Below, piece after piece: positions 26,623 to 36,656 of a DNA stretch of 64,000 nt (its first letter is position 1; every line of letters begins with the position of its first letter). The stretch is from Rhizobium sp. NZLR1 (GTDB lineage Bacteria; Pseudomonadota; Alphaproteobacteria; Rhizobiales; Rhizobiaceae): assembly GCF_017357385.1 (NCBI RefSeq), contig NZ_CP071632.1, positions 2,237,501 through 2,301,500 of the forward strand, written 5' to 3'. Below the pieces are notes generated by a model. The model was not told where the DNA came from, made no database searches, and saw only the letters and a list, made by a program, of their open reading frames with translations. The position numbers were made by a program, and so were the translations under genes.

Positions 26623-28738
26623 ATCCCGCTCTCAGAAACCGGATCGCCTCGTCGCGGCGGAAGAGATAGAGCAGGGTGCGGATCGCCGTTCCTCTGTCAC
26701 TGGTCAGCTCCGGATCGCGCTCAATGAGATAGGTCGCATCCTTGCGGGCGATTTCCAAGAGGTCGGCATGCGCCTCGAGGCTGGCGATGCGGAAGCCCGG
26801 CGTGCCGGACTGGCGGGTGCCGAGCAATTCGCCTTCGCCGCGCAGCTTCAGGTCCTCTTCGGCGATGCGAAAACCGTCCTCCGTCTCCCGCATGATCGAC
26901 AGCCTCGCATGGCCGGTCTCGCCGAGCGGTCCCTTGTAGAGCAGGATGCAGGTCGAGGCCTGGTCACCACGCCCGACGCGGCCGCGCAGCTGATGCAATT
27001 GCGCCAAGCCGAAGCGTTCGGCATGTTCGATCACCATGATCGTCGCATCCGGCACATCGACACCGACCTCGACGACGGTGGTGGCGACGAGCAGCCGCGT
27101 TTCGCCGTTCTTGAACGCCAGCATCGCCGCGTCCTTCTCCGGGCCGTTCATCCGGCCATGGATGAGTCCGATACCCGGGCCGACATTGGAACCGAGCGCG
27201 GCGACCAGTGTCGCGTGCCGCTCCTCGGCCGACATCAGGTCGAGCTCTTCGGATTCCTCGACCAGCGGGCAGATCCAGTAGGCCTTCTTGCCCTCGGCGA
27301 TCGCGCCCTGCAGCCGCCCGACGATTTCGCCGGTCCGCTCCATTGGCACGGTGATCGTCTGGATCGGTTTGCGGCCGGCCGGTTTCTCGGTGAGTTTGGA
27401 AACGTCCATATCACCGAAGGCGGCAAGCACCAGCGTGCGCGGGATCGGCGTCGCCGTCATCACCAGCATGTGCGGCGAGATGCCCTTGGCGGTCAGCCTC
27501 AGGCGCTGATGCACGCCGAAACGGTGCTGCTCATCGACCACGGCCAGCATCAGCTTGGCGTAGGCGACGCTGTCCTGGAACAGCGCATGCGTCCCAATGA
27601 TGATCTGTGCTGCGCCCGAGGCGATGCGCTCGAGGATTTCCTCCCGCTCCCGCCCCTTGGTGCGGCCGGTCAGGATCTCGATGCCAAGTCCGGCGGAGGC
27701 GGCGAATTTCGAGATCGTCGCATGGTGCTGCCGCGCCAGGATTTCGGTCGGCGCCATCAGCACGGCCTGGCCGCCGCTTTCGATCACCGCCGCCATTGCC
27801 ATCAGCGCCACCAGCGTCTTGCCGGAGCCGACATCGCCTTGCAGCAGCCGCAGCATGCGCTCGGCTCTGGCCATGTCCTTCAAAACACCGGCGATCGCCT
27901 CGTTCTGGCTTGATGTGAGCGAGAAGGGCAGGGACTTCAGAATCTCACCGCTGATGTCTCCCGTCGCATGCACCGGCTGGCCCGCCACCTTGCGCAGCCT
28001 CTGTCGCACCAGGCTCAGCGACAGCTGGCCGGCGAGGAATTCGTCATAGGCAAGCCGCCGCCGGGCAGGAGCCTGCGGGTCGATATCGGCAGGATCGTGC
28101 GGCTCGTGCAGCATATGGAAGCTGTCGCGGATCGACGGCAGGCCCTCTCTCTGCGTCAAGGCGAGGTCGACCCATTCCGGCAACTCGGGAAAACGCGGCA
28201 GGGCGGCGTCGATGATCTTGCGCAGCGTCTTCGGCGAAAGCCCCGCCGTCAGCGGATAGATCGGCTCGACCAGTGGCAGGTTTTCCGCCTCATCGGCCCT
28301 GACGATATAGTCGGGATGCACCATCGAGGCGCGGCCGTTGAACCAATCGACCTTGCCGCTGACCGTCACTTCCGCATCGATCGGCAGTTGTTTTTCCAGC
28401 CAGGCGGCCTGGCCGCGGAAGAAGACCAGCGTCAGCTCGCCGGTCTCGTCATGCAGGAAGACGCGATAGGGAATATTGCTTTTGCCGCGCGGCGGCACCT
28501 GGTGCCGGTCGACACGCGCCGTGATCGTCACGATCGCGCCCTGCGGCGCGCGGGCGATGCCCGGCTGGTTGCGCCGATCGATCAGCGAAAACGGCGCGTG
28601 GAAGATCAGATCGATGACCCGGCAATCCTCCGGCGTCTCGCGGCCGAGCAGCTTGACCAGCAGGTCGGCGATCTTCGGGCCGACGCCCGGAAGGCCCGAA
28701 ATTGGGGAAAACAGAGGATCGAGAATGGCGGGGCGCAT
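26621..28738 (-). CDS. recG: ATP-dependent DNA helicase RecG
   Basis: A 705-residue helicase that reverses stalled forks and processes Holliday junctions and R-loops. N-terminal wedge/OB-fold domain (about residues 60-200), Walker A LLQGDVGSGKTLVALMA near residue 300, DEQH box (AVVDEQHRFGVHQR), TATPIPRTL, and the C-terminal helicase half with LRGRVGRGDQASTCILLY. The start at 28738 (MRPAILDPLFSPISGLPGVG) matches the family; the frame reaches 28783 without conserved residues. It is divergent from sdhE-mfd over 92 bp. Confidence 0.97.
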   Translation of the reverse strand: MRPAILDPLFSPISGLPGVGPKIADLLVKLLGRETPEDCRVIDLIFHAPFSLIDRRNQPGIARAPQGAIVTITARVDRHQVPPRGKSNIPYRVFLHDETGELTLVFFRGQAAWLEKQLPIDAEVTVSGKVDWFNGRASMVHPDYIVRADEAENLPLVEPIYPLTAGLSPKTLRKIIDAALPRFPELPEWVDLALTQREGLPSIRDSFHMLHEPHDPADIDPQAPARRRLAYDEFLAGQLSLSLVRQRLRKVAGQPVHATGDISGEILKSLPFSLTSSQNEAIAGVLKDMARAERMLRLLQGDVGSGKTLVALMAMAAVIESGGQAVLMAPTEILARQHHATISKFAASAGLGIEILTGRTKGREREEILERIASGAAQIIIGTHALFQDSVAYAKLMLAVVDEQHRFGVHQRLRLTAKGISPHMLVMTATPIPRTLVLAAFGDMDVSKLTEKPAGRKPIQTITVPMERTGEIVGRLQGAIAEGKKAYWICPLVEESEELDLMSAEERHATLVAALGSNVGPGIGLIHGRMNGPEKDAAMLAFKNGETRLLVATTVVEVGVDVPDATIMVIEHAERFGLAQLHQLRGRVGRGDQASTCILLYKGPLGETGHARLSIMRETEDGFRIAEEDLKLRGEGELLGTRQSGTPGFRIASLEAHADLLEIARKDATYLIERDPELTSDRGTAIRTLLYLFRRDEAIRFLRAG

Positions 28739-28830
28739 GCGGCCAAAATGCGATGAACAATGCGGCCTTGGCAAGGCTGACAAGCCGCTTTCCAGGGTCT
28801 ATAGAGGCGCATCAACAGGAAGGTAATGCC

Positions 28831-29136
28831 ATGACAGGTGTCACGCTCACCAGTGCCGGTCTCGACCCGCGCCGCCGCCGGATCCTTTTCCGCTGCTGGC
28901 ACCGCGGCATCCGCGAGATGGACCTGGTCTTCGGCCAGTTCGCCGAAGCCGAGATCGCGACGCTTTCGGAAGCCGAGCTTGACGAGTTCGAGACGATCAT
29001 GGCGGAAGAGGACAATGACCTTGTTCGCTGGATCATGGGAACATGGCCGGTGCCCGAGCGTTTCCAGACACCGATGTTTACCCGCCTTGCCGCCTACACA
29101 CCCGATTTCGACAAGCCCCTCAGGACGCCGGAATGA
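28831..29136 (+). CDS. sdhE: Succinate dehydrogenase flavinylation factor SdhE
   Basis: A 101-residue protein of the SdhE/SDH5 (DUF339, YgfY) family, which promotes covalent FAD attachment to SdhA. The signature RGxxE occurs as HRGIREMDLVFGQFAE near residues 23-38, and the helical-bundle pattern continues with LDEFETIMAEEDNDLVRWIM. ATG at 28831 has AAGGTAATG-type spacing upstream. Its stop overlaps the mfd start by four bases (ATGA), an unexpected pairing of a respiratory-complex assembly factor with a DNA repair enzyme. Confidence 0.93.
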   Translation: MTGVTLTSAGLDPRRRRILFRCWHRGIREMDLVFGQFAEAEIATLSEAELDEFETIMAEEDNDLVRWIMGTWPVPERFQTPMFTRLAAYTPDFDKPLRTPE

Positions 29137-32100
29137 TCCCTGGTTTCGATGCGAAGAAGCTTGCGGCCATTGCCGAGCCGCTGACGATCGGCAATGTGCC
29201 GTCAGGTCTGGAACCGCTGCTGCTGGCCGAACTCGCCCGAGCGGGAGAGCCGGTCGCTTATGTCATGTCCGACGGCCACCGCATGGCCGATCTCGAGCAG
29301 ATGCTGGGCTTTGTCGCCCCCGACATTCCTGTTCTCACCCTGCCGGCCTGGGACTGCCTGCCTTATGACCGCGTTTCGCCGAGTGCCGATACCTCGGCCC
29401 GCCGGCTTGCAGCACTCGGCGGCCTCATCGCCCACCGCAAGAAGCCGCATGCCGCCATCGTCCTCGTCACCGCCAATGCCATGCTGCAGAAGGTGGCGCC
29501 GCAGGATGTCATCGAAAGCCTGACTTTTTCAGCCCGTCCCGGCAACCAGCTGCGCATGGACGATCTTGCCGGCCGCCTGGAGCGCAACGGCTTCGAGCGT
29601 GTCGCAACCGTGCGCGAGGTCGGCGAATATGCCGTGCGCGGCGGCATTCTCGACGTCTTCGTGCCGGGTTCGGAAGAGCCGGTCCGCCTCGATTTCTTCG
29701 GCGACACGCTGGAATCGATCCGCTGCTTCGATCCGGGAAGCCAGCGCACGACGGGCCAGGTGCGCTCCCTCGATCTCAACCCGATGAGCGAGGTGACACT
29801 GACCCCGGATACGATCAGCCGCTTCCGCAAGAATTACCTCTCGGCTTTCGGAGCCACCACGCGCGACGACGCGCTCTATCTCGCCGTCTCCGAGGGTCGG
29901 CGTTATCCGGGCATGGAGCATTGGCTGCCGCTCTTCTACGAGAAGCTCGATACCGTCTTCGATTATCTCAGCGGCTTCCGTGTTGTCACCGACCATACGG
30001 TGCGTGAGGCAGCCGAGGAGCGCTCCAAGCTGGTCTTCGATTATTACGACGCCCGGCTGAATTCCGGCCAGCCGGCCAAGGGCCAGATGGCGCAGGGCAC
30101 GCCCTACAAGCCGGTGACGCCGGGCCAGCTCTATCTCGACAGCAAGCTTTTCGCAAAGACCCTCGACGCGCTCGGGGCGATCCGCATCAGCCCCTTCAAC
30201 GAGCATGAGGGCGAGGCGCGCCGCGTCGTCAATATCGACGCCCGCCAGGGCCAGCGCTGGGCTCGCGCGAATGCCGAAGGCGGCGGCGATGCAGAACGCA
30301 TCAACATCTTCGACGTCGTCGTCAAACATATCGCCGACCGCCGCGCCGGCGGCGCGAAAGTGCTCGTCACCGCCTGGACCGAAGGTTCGCTGGAGCGCCT
30401 GCTGCAGGTGCTGAACGAACACGGCCTGGAAAAGGTCAAGCCGGTCGAGGCGCTGAAGGATCTCGGCTCGTTGGCGAGAGGCGAGGCGGCCGCCGCCGTA
30501 CTCAGTCTCGAAGCCGGCTTCGAGGCCGGCGACCTCGTCGTCATCGGCGAGCAGGATATCCTCGGCGACCGCATGGTGCGCCGCTCCAAGCGCCGCAAGC
30601 GCGCCGCCGATTTCATCTCGGAGGTCGCGGGCCTCGACGAAGGCTCGATCGTCGTTCACGCCGAACATGGCATCGGCCGCTTCATCGGGCTGAGGACCAT
30701 CGAGGCCGCAGGCGCCCCGCATGCCTGCCTCGAACTGCAATATGCCGACGAGGCCAAGCTTTTCCTGCCGGTCGAAAACATCGATCTTCTCTCGCGCTAC
30801 GGCGGCGAGGGCACCGAGGCCCAGCTCGACAAGCTCGGCGGCGGCGCCTGGCAGATGCGCAAGGCCAAGCTGAAGAAGCGCCTGCTCGACATGGCCGATG
30901 CGCTGATCCGCATCGCCGCCGAGCGCCTGACGCGCCATGCGCCGATGCTGACGACGCCGGAAGGTCTCTACGACGAATTCGCCGCCCGCTTCCCCTATGA
31001 CGAGACCGAGGACCAGGATGCCGCCATCGAGGCCGTGCGCTCCGATCTCGGCGCCGGCCGGCCGATGGACCGTCTCGTCTGCGGCGACGTCGGCTTCGGC
31101 AAGACCGAAGTGGCGCTGCGTGCCGCCTTCGTCGCGGCGATGAACGGCGCCCAAGTCGCCATCGTCGTGCCGACGACATTGCTCTCCCGCCAGCATTTCA
31201 AGACCTTTTCCGAGCGGTTCCGCGGCCTGCCGGTGCGCATCCAGCAGGCCTCGCGCCTGGTCGGGGCCAAGGAGCTGGCGCTGACCAAGAAGGAAGTGGC
31301 CGAAGGCAAGACCGATATCGTCGTCGGCACCCATGCGCTGCTTGGCGCCGGCATCAAATTCGCCAATCTCGGCCTGCTCGTCATCGATGAGGAGCAGCAT
31401 TTCGGCGTCAAGCACAAGGAACGGCTGAAGGAGCTGAAGAGCGACGTGCATGTGCTGACGCTGTCGGCGACGCCGATCCCGCGCACGCTGCAGCTTGCGA
31501 TGACCGGCGTGCGCGAACTGTCGCTGATCACCACGCCGCCGGTTGACCGCATGGCGGTGCGCACCTTCATCTCGCCCTTCGACAGTCTGATCATCCGCGA
31601 GACGCTGATGCGCGAGCATTATCGCGGCGGCCAGAGCTTCTATGTCTGCCCTAGGCTTGCCGACCTCGAGGACATACATGCCTTCCTGCAGTCGGATTTG
31701 CCGGAGCTGAAGGTCGCCGTCGCCCATGGCCAGATGCCGGCCGGCGAACTCGAAGACATCATGAATGCCTTTTATGAGGGCCGTTACGATGTGCTGCTGT
31801 CGACCACCATCGTCGAATCCGGCCTCGATGTGCCCACAGCCAACACGCTAATCGTCCACCGCGCCGACATGTTCGGCCTTGCCCAGCTCTATCAGCTGCG
31901 CGGCCGCGTCGGCCGCTCGAAGGTGCGCGCCTTCGCGCTCTTCACCCTGCCTGTGAATAAGGTGCTGACGGCCACCGCCGAACGCCGGCTCAAGGTGCTG
32001 CAGTCGCTGGATACGCTCGGCGCGGGCTTCCAGCTGGCCAGCCACGATCTCGATATCCGCGGCGCCGGCAACCTGCTCGGCGAAGAGCAGTCCGGCCACA

Positions 32101-32636
32101 TCAAGGAGGTCGGCTTCGAGCTCTATCAGCAGATGCTGGAAGAGGCGGTCGCCGAGGTCAAGGGTATCGACGAGATCCACGACACCGGCTGGTCGCCGCA
32201 AATATCGGTCGGCACGACGGTGATGATCCCGGAGGGCTACGTGCCCGACCTGCATCTGCGCATGGCGCTCTACCGCCGTCTCGGCGAAATCACCGAACTC
32301 AAGGAGATCGACGGCTTCGGCGCCGAGATGATTGACCGTTTCGGGCCGATGCCGATCGAGGTCCAGCATCTCCTGAAGATCGTCTACATCAAGTCGCTCT
32401 GCCGCACCGCCAATGTCGAAAAGCTCGATGCCGGCCCGAAGGGCGTCGTCGTGCAGTTCCGCAACAAGGAATTCCCCAACCCGGCAAACCTCGTCGGCTA
32501 CATCGGCAAGCAGGGCGCGATGGCGAAAATCCGCCCCGACCACAGCGTTTTCCTGACCCGCGACCTGCCGACGCCGGAAAAGCGCCTGCAGGGCGCTGCC
32601 GTTATCATGACGCAACTGGCCGAGATGGCGAAATAA
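29133..32636 (+). CDS. mfd: Transcription-repair coupling factor Mfd
   Basis: A 1167-residue translocase that removes RNA polymerase stalled at DNA lesions and recruits UvrA. Domain order: N-terminal UvrB-homology region (LTLPAWDCLPYDRVSPSADT), RNA-polymerase interaction domain near residue 500 (DEGSIVVHAEHGIGRFIGL), RecG-like helicase core with Walker A CGDVGFGKTEVALRAAF near 650, DEEQHFG and TATPIPRTLQ, then the C-terminal TRCF domain. The start ATG at 29133 overlaps the sdhE stop; a reading from 29043 would lie inside sdhE. Full length. Confidence 0.97.
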   Translation: MIPGFDAKKLAAIAEPLTIGNVPSGLEPLLLAELARAGEPVAYVMSDGHRMADLEQMLGFVAPDIPVLTLPAWDCLPYDRVSPSADTSARRLAALGGLIAHRKKPHAAIVLVTANAMLQKVAPQDVIESLTFSARPGNQLRMDDLAGRLERNGFERVATVREVGEYAVRGGILDVFVPGSEEPVRLDFFGDTLESIRCFDPGSQRTTGQVRSLDLNPMSEVTLTPDTISRFRKNYLSAFGATTRDDALYLAVSEGRRYPGMEHWLPLFYEKLDTVFDYLSGFRVVTDHTVREAAEERSKLVFDYYDARLNSGQPAKGQMAQGTPYKPVTPGQLYLDSKLFAKTLDALGAIRISPFNEHEGEARRVVNIDARQGQRWARANAEGGGDAERINIFDVVVKHIADRRAGGAKVLVTAWTEGSLERLLQVLNEHGLEKVKPVEALKDLGSLARGEAAAAVLSLEAGFEAGDLVVIGEQDILGDRMVRRSKRRKRAADFISEVAGLDEGSIVVHAEHGIGRFIGLRTIEAAGAPHACLELQYADEAKLFLPVENIDLLSRYGGEGTEAQLDKLGGGAWQMRKAKLKKRLLDMADALIRIAAERLTRHAPMLTTPEGLYDEFAARFPYDETEDQDAAIEAVRSDLGAGRPMDRLVCGDVGFGKTEVALRAAFVAAMNGAQVAIVVPTTLLSRQHFKTFSERFRGLPVRIQQASRLVGAKELALTKKEVAEGKTDIVVGTHALLGAGIKFANLGLLVIDEEQHFGVKHKERLKELKSDVHVLTLSATPIPRTLQLAMTGVRELSLITTPPVDRMAVRTFISPFDSLIIRETLMREHYRGGQSFYVCPRLADLEDIHAFLQSDLPELKVAVAHGQMPAGELEDIMNAFYEGRYDVLLSTTIVESGLDVPTANTLIVHRADMFGLAQLYQLRGRVGRSKVRAFALFTLPVNKVLTATAERRLKVLQSLDTLGAGFQLASHDLDIRGAGNLLGEEQSGHIKEVGFELYQQMLEEAVAEVKGIDEIHDTGWSPQISVGTTVMIPEGYVPDLHLRMALYRRLGEITELKEIDGFGAEMIDRFGPMPIEVQHLLKIVYIKSLCRTANVEKLDAGPKGVVVQFRNKEFPNPANLVGYIGKQGAMAKIRPDHSVFLTRDLPTPEKRLQGAAVIMTQLAEMAK

Positions 32637-32652
32637 ACGGAAGGACTTGAGG

Positions 32653-33120
32653 ATGGCGACATACGGCGCAAGGATCGCTTGGGACCGGAACGGCGAGACA
32701 TTCACCGACAACCGCTACAGCCGTGCCCACCGCTGGAGCTTCGACGGCGGCATCGAGGTCAGGGCGTCCTCCTCGGCGCATGTCGTTCCGCTGCCCTATT
32801 CGGTCGAAGACGCCGTCGATCCGGAAGAGGCTTTCGTCGCCTCGCTCTCCAGCTGCCACATGCTCTGGTTCCTGTCGATTGCCGCCAAACAGCGGTTCTG
32901 CGTCGACAGCTACACCGATGCCGCCGAGGGCATCATGGAGAAGAACGCCGAAGGCCGCCTCGCCATGACCGTCGTGACGCTCCGTCCGCATGTCGTCTTC
33001 AGGGGCGACAAACAGCCTTCCCTGAGTGAGCTCGAAAGCCTGCACCATCGCGCCCATGACGACTGCTTCATCGCCAATTCGGTGAAGACCGAGGTGCGCT
33101 GCGTTCCAGTTCTGGGCTGA
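32653..33120 (+). CDS. OsmC-family peroxiredoxin-like protein
   Basis: A 155-residue OsmC/Ohr-family protein that would reduce organic hydroperoxides using two cysteines. The family cysteines are visible: Cys68 in FVASLSSCHMLWFLS and Cys138 in HHRAHDDCFIANSV. The fold start HRWSFDGGIEVRASSSAHVV resembles the OsmC subfamily rather than Ohr. ATG at 32653 is chosen, with GAGG overlapping an in-frame TTG six bases earlier. It lies 16 bp after mfd and may be read from the same transcript. Exact substrate unknown. Confidence 0.88.
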   Translation: MATYGARIAWDRNGETFTDNRYSRAHRWSFDGGIEVRASSSAHVVPLPYSVEDAVDPEEAFVASLSSCHMLWFLSIAAKQRFCVDSYTDAAEGIMEKNAEGRLAMTVVTLRPHVVFRGDKQPSLSELESLHHRAHDDCFIANSVKTEVRCVPVLG

Positions 33121-33152
33121 CGCTGAAATCGTTGCCGGCCCTTTGCCGTCTG

Positions 33153-33824
33153 CTAGTTGAGCCCGGATCGCGCCTCGGCCTTCGCTTTGGCGATATCGCG
33201 CAACGCGTTTACTAGCACGTCGGGCGTCTGGGCGCCGCTGACGGCATATTGCTGGTCGAAGATGAAGAACGGCACGCCGTTGACGCCCATCTCCTGGGCC
33301 GCCGTGATCTCGGCAACGATCAGATCGCGATCGGCATCGGAGGCGAGCAGCGAGGCGGTGGCCGGGCGGTCGAGGCCGGCCTTCTCGGCGATATCGAGCA
33401 GCACCGCATGGTCGCCGACATTGCGGCCTTCCTCGAAATTCGCCGTGAACAGGGCGGCAACCACTTTGTCCTGCTTCTCGCGGCCTTCGATCATCGCCCA
33501 GTGGATCAGCCGATGTGCATCGAGCGTATTCGGGCCGATCCTGATCGCCTCGAAATCGAAGGCGATGCCGACCTCGCGGCCCAAATCGGTGAGCATCTTG
33601 TGGGCCTGCGCCACGCGTTCCTCGCCGCCAAGTTTCTCCGCCAGCGCCTTCTTCTGGTCGACTCCCTCCTTGGGGTACTCGGGATTAAGCCGGTACGGCC
33701 GCCAGTTGATGTCGACGCCGATTTGGTCCTGCACCTCGGCAATGGCAAGCTCCAGCCGCGCCTTGCCGAGATAGCACCAGGGGCAGACGACATCCGAGAC
33801 GACGTCGATGGCGATACGCTCCAT
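33153..33824 (-). CDS. FrnE-type DsbA-family oxidoreductase
   Basis: A 223-residue cytoplasmic thioredoxin-fold protein of the DsbA/FrnE group. It has no signal peptide. The active-site CPWC lies at residues 14-17 (VVSDVVCPWCYLGKARLE), and the helical insert includes NTLDAHRLIHWAMIEGREKQ. The C-terminal GVNGVPFFIFDQQYAVSGAQ carries the cis-proline (GVP). It may act in thiol-disulphide exchange or dithiol isomerisation. The start at 33824 fits the family. It faces the OsmC gene and lies downstream of the YejA-like gene. Confidence 0.9.
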   Translation of the reverse strand: MERIAIDVVSDVVCPWCYLGKARLELAIAEVQDQIGVDINWRPYRLNPEYPKEGVDQKKALAEKLGGEERVAQAHKMLTDLGREVGIAFDFEAIRIGPNTLDAHRLIHWAMIEGREKQDKVVAALFTANFEEGRNVGDHAVLLDIAEKAGLDRPATASLLASDADRDLIVAEITAAQEMGVNGVPFFIFDQQYAVSGAQTPDVLVNALRDIAKAKAEARSGLN

Positions 33825-33888
33825 GATGATTTTCCTTATTCTCTGCGTCTCAGAACGGAGACATTCAGCCGGCCCGATTCGGCTCTTC

Positions 33889-35691
33889 TTACTGCACGCT
33901 CGTATCCCACCATACCGGCAGCTGATAGCCATTGAGCGGCACGCTCTCGGGATGGCCGATGCGCTTGCTGCGTGCCAGCCATTGCTGGTCTATATGGTAG
34001 AGCGGCAGCACGTAATGGCCGGAAAGCAGCAGCCGGTCATAGGAGCGCACCGCCGCGGTGAAATCCTCGGCGGAGCGCGCCCTGAGCAGATGGTCGATCA
34101 GCGTGTCGATATCGGGATCGGCGACACCGGCGAAACTGTCGGTGCCTTCGCGGGTCTTGGCGGCGGAAGACCAACGGCCGAGCTGTTCGTTTCCAGGCGA
34201 TAGCGACGAAGTGTAGGACTTCATGATCATGTCGTAGTCGAAGCTGTTCGTCCGGCTCTGATACTGCGAATCGTCGACGGTGCGGATCGAAGCGGCAATG
34301 CCGATCGTCTGCAGCGATCGCTGATAGGCGACGGCGAGCTTCTCCTGGTCGGCATTTTGCGTCATGATTTCAAAGGCGAGCTGGCGGCCGGAGGCATCCA
34401 CCATCTTGCCGCCCTGGATCGCATAGCCGCCCTCTTTCAACAATCCAACAGCCTGTTTCAGCACATTGCGGTCGCGGCCGGAGCCATCGGTGACCGGCAG
34501 CTTGTAGGTGCCGTCGAGAATGTCGGGCGCGATTTTGCTTTTGATCGGCCCGAGCAGGGCAAGCTCGGCGGCATTGACGGGTACGCCGAAGCTCGACAGC
34601 TCGGAATTCTGCCAGAAGCTCTGGGTGCGCTTGTAGGCGCCGGAATAAAGGTTCTTGTTCGCCCATTCGAAATCGAACACCAGCGACAGGCCTTCCCGCA
34701 CCTTGAGATCGGCAAAGATCGACCGGCGCGTGTTGAACACGAAGCCGAGCATGCCGCTCGGCAGTTTCGGCGTGAACGTGTCCTTGAGGACAGAGCCCGA
34801 GGTGGCCGCGGGGAAATCATAGGCATTGGTCCAATGGCCGGGATTGCCGTCGGGATAGACGTCGACATCGCCCTTCTTGAAGGCCTCGAATAGCGTCGTA
34901 TCCTGCAGGAAATACTGGACGGTGATCGTGTCGTAATTGTCGGTGCCGACCTTGGCGGGAATGTCCTTGCCCCAGTAATTCGGATCACGCTCATAGGTGA
35001 TGCTCTCGCCGGGCTTCACCGTTTTCACCTTGTAGGGACCGGAGCCGATCGGCGGCGTCAGCGACGAACGGTCGAAGGTTTCCGGATCGATCGCATGTTT
35101 CGGCAGAACCGGGAAAAGGCCGAAGATCAAAGGCGTCTCCCGGTCGGCCTTGTCGTTGAAGGTGAAGCGCACGCTGTGTTCGCCGACCTTCTCCATCTTG
35201 GCGACGACGTTGAGGCGGTTGGCGAAGGGCACGCGGCCCTTGTCGCGCATCAGTTCGAAGGTGAACATCACGTCCTCAGGCGTCACCGGCTGGCCATCGG
35301 CCCATTTCGCCTTCGGATTGAGGTTGAACTGGATGAAGCTCCTGTCGTCGTCCCATTCGACCGTCTCGGCCAGCAGGCCGTAGAGCGTGAACGGCTCGTC
35401 CCTGGAGCGCTGCATCAGCGATTCGTAGACGAGATTGCCATATTCCGGATCCCACATTCCGCGCGCCGTCGTGCGCATGCTCTTCAGGATAAACGGGTTG
35501 AGGCTGTCGAAGGTGCCGACGACGCCGTAGGTGATCTTGCCGCCCTTTTTCACATCAGGATTAACGTAAGGGAAGTGTTTGTAATCCGCCGGCAAAGCCG
35601 GCTCGCCGTGCATCGCGATGCCATGCAGCGGCTCGGCGGCGACAGCGCCGCACAGCAGCGACAGGACGAGGGGGACGACGATCCGGAGCAT
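33889..35691 (-). CDS. YejA-like oligopeptide-binding protein (SBP family 5)
   Basis: A 600-residue periplasmic extracellular solute-binding protein family 5 member, with a signal peptide (MLRIVVPLVLSLLCGAVAAE). HGIAMHGEPALPADYKHFPY and VNPDVKKGGKITYGVVGTFD place it with YejA, a microcin C/peptide-binding protein. Further family blocks are KAKWADGQPVTPEDVMFTFE and FDYDMIMKSYTSSLSPGNEQ. The start at 35691 has AAGGA upstream; the open frame reaches 35877 but without signal sequence. No permease or ATPase genes adjoin it, so it is an orphan binding protein. Confidence 0.9.
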   Translation of the reverse strand: MLRIVVPLVLSLLCGAVAAEPLHGIAMHGEPALPADYKHFPYVNPDVKKGGKITYGVVGTFDSLNPFILKSMRTTARGMWDPEYGNLVYESLMQRSRDEPFTLYGLLAETVEWDDDRSFIQFNLNPKAKWADGQPVTPEDVMFTFELMRDKGRVPFANRLNVVAKMEKVGEHSVRFTFNDKADRETPLIFGLFPVLPKHAIDPETFDRSSLTPPIGSGPYKVKTVKPGESITYERDPNYWGKDIPAKVGTDNYDTITVQYFLQDTTLFEAFKKGDVDVYPDGNPGHWTNAYDFPAATSGSVLKDTFTPKLPSGMLGFVFNTRRSIFADLKVREGLSLVFDFEWANKNLYSGAYKRTQSFWQNSELSSFGVPVNAAELALLGPIKSKIAPDILDGTYKLPVTDGSGRDRNVLKQAVGLLKEGGYAIQGGKMVDASGRQLAFEIMTQNADQEKLAVAYQRSLQTIGIAASIRTVDDSQYQSRTNSFDYDMIMKSYTSSLSPGNEQLGRWSSAAKTREGTDSFAGVADPDIDTLIDHLLRARSAEDFTAAVRSYDRLLLSGHYVLPLYHIDQQWLARSKRIGHPESVPLNGYQLPVWWDTSVQ

Positions 35692-35974
35692 TCGGCAATC
35701 CTTGAGACCACGAAAACGGGCATGATTCACCGCGGAGATTATCATGGGGTCGAGCGATTCCAACACGGAGCGCCGATTTCTTTGGCATCGCGACGAAATG
35801 CTCCTCAAATTGCCAAAGAAATGCTGGATATCTTGAACGCCGCGATGTAACAGGTGAACCCGAAGTTTCGGGGTCATGCATTTGCCTTATTTTTTTAAGA
35901 GGTGAGTGCCGAACGACCCGAGGTTGGGGCGGCAAGTCGCTGTCCTGAACGGATATCAGGAGACGGAATTCGTT

Positions 35975-36634
35975 ATGATGTTCAAGTCTGAAAAGAAAAT
36001 GCGGGCAGCGCTGTCCGTTCTGGCAGTGATGTTCGGCGCCGCTTCGGCTCCGGTCTCCTCCTTCGCCCAGGAAGCCGCGGCTCCTGCCGATGGCCAGGCG
36101 CAGGCCGCCGGCGCGCCGAAGCTCGGCTGGTACAAGACCTGCAGCAAGCAGGAAGACAACGACATCTGTGTTGTCCAGAACCTGATTCTCGCCAATGGCG
36201 GCCAACTCGTCACGGCCGTCGGCCTGATCTCGGTTTCCGGCAAGATCAACCGCAAGCTCCTGCAGGTCTCGGTTCCCACGGCACGCCTGATCCCCCCGGG
36301 CGTCATCATGCAGATCGACGGCGGCAAGGGCCAGAAGCTCGACTACGCCGTCTGCCTGCCGGACAAGTGCACGGCCGAAGTTCCGCTGACCGACGCGATG
36401 ATCGCCAGCCTGAAGAAGGGCAGCGACGTGATCTTCACCTCGATCAACTTCCGTCGAGCCCCGAACCCGATCAAGATCTCGCTCGAAGGCTTCACCGGCG
36501 CTTATGACGGCGAACCGGTTTCCGAAAACAAGCTCGCCGCAAGTCAGCGCAGTTTGCAGGAAGGCATGCAGAAGAAGGCCGAAGAAGCCCGCAAGAAGCT
36601 GGAAGACGCCCAGAAGGCAGCCAAGGCGCAGTAA
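35975..36634 (+). CDS. IalB-family (invasion-associated locus B) secreted protein
   Basis: A 219-residue exported protein with a signal peptide (MMFKSEKKMRAALSVLAVMF, cleaved near SSFAQE) and one IalB domain: GWYKTCSKQEDNDICVVQN and the cysteine pair in AVCLPDKCTAEVP. IalB proteins of Bartonella and Brucella are envelope proteins linked to host cell entry, but family members are widespread in Rhizobiales and the role here is unknown. The C-terminus is a charged helix ending EARKKLEDAQKAAKAQ. ATG at 35975 has CAGGAG 12 bases upstream. A strong terminator follows. Confidence 0.9.
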   Translation: MMFKSEKKMRAALSVLAVMFGAASAPVSSFAQEAAAPADGQAQAAGAPKLGWYKTCSKQEDNDICVVQNLILANGGQLVTAVGLISVSGKINRKLLQVSVPTARLIPPGVIMQIDGGKGQKLDYAVCLPDKCTAEVPLTDAMIASLKKGSDVIFTSINFRRAPNPIKISLEGFTGAYDGEPVSENKLAASQRSLQEGMQKKAEEARKKLEDAQKAAKAQ

Positions 36635-36656
36635 TCCTGCCGCCATACTGAATAGA

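Noticed and set aside
29529..31727. A 732-codon minus-strand frame inside mfd
   Set aside because: Complete overlap with mfd, no recognisable domain, composition typical of antisense shadows in GC-rich DNA.
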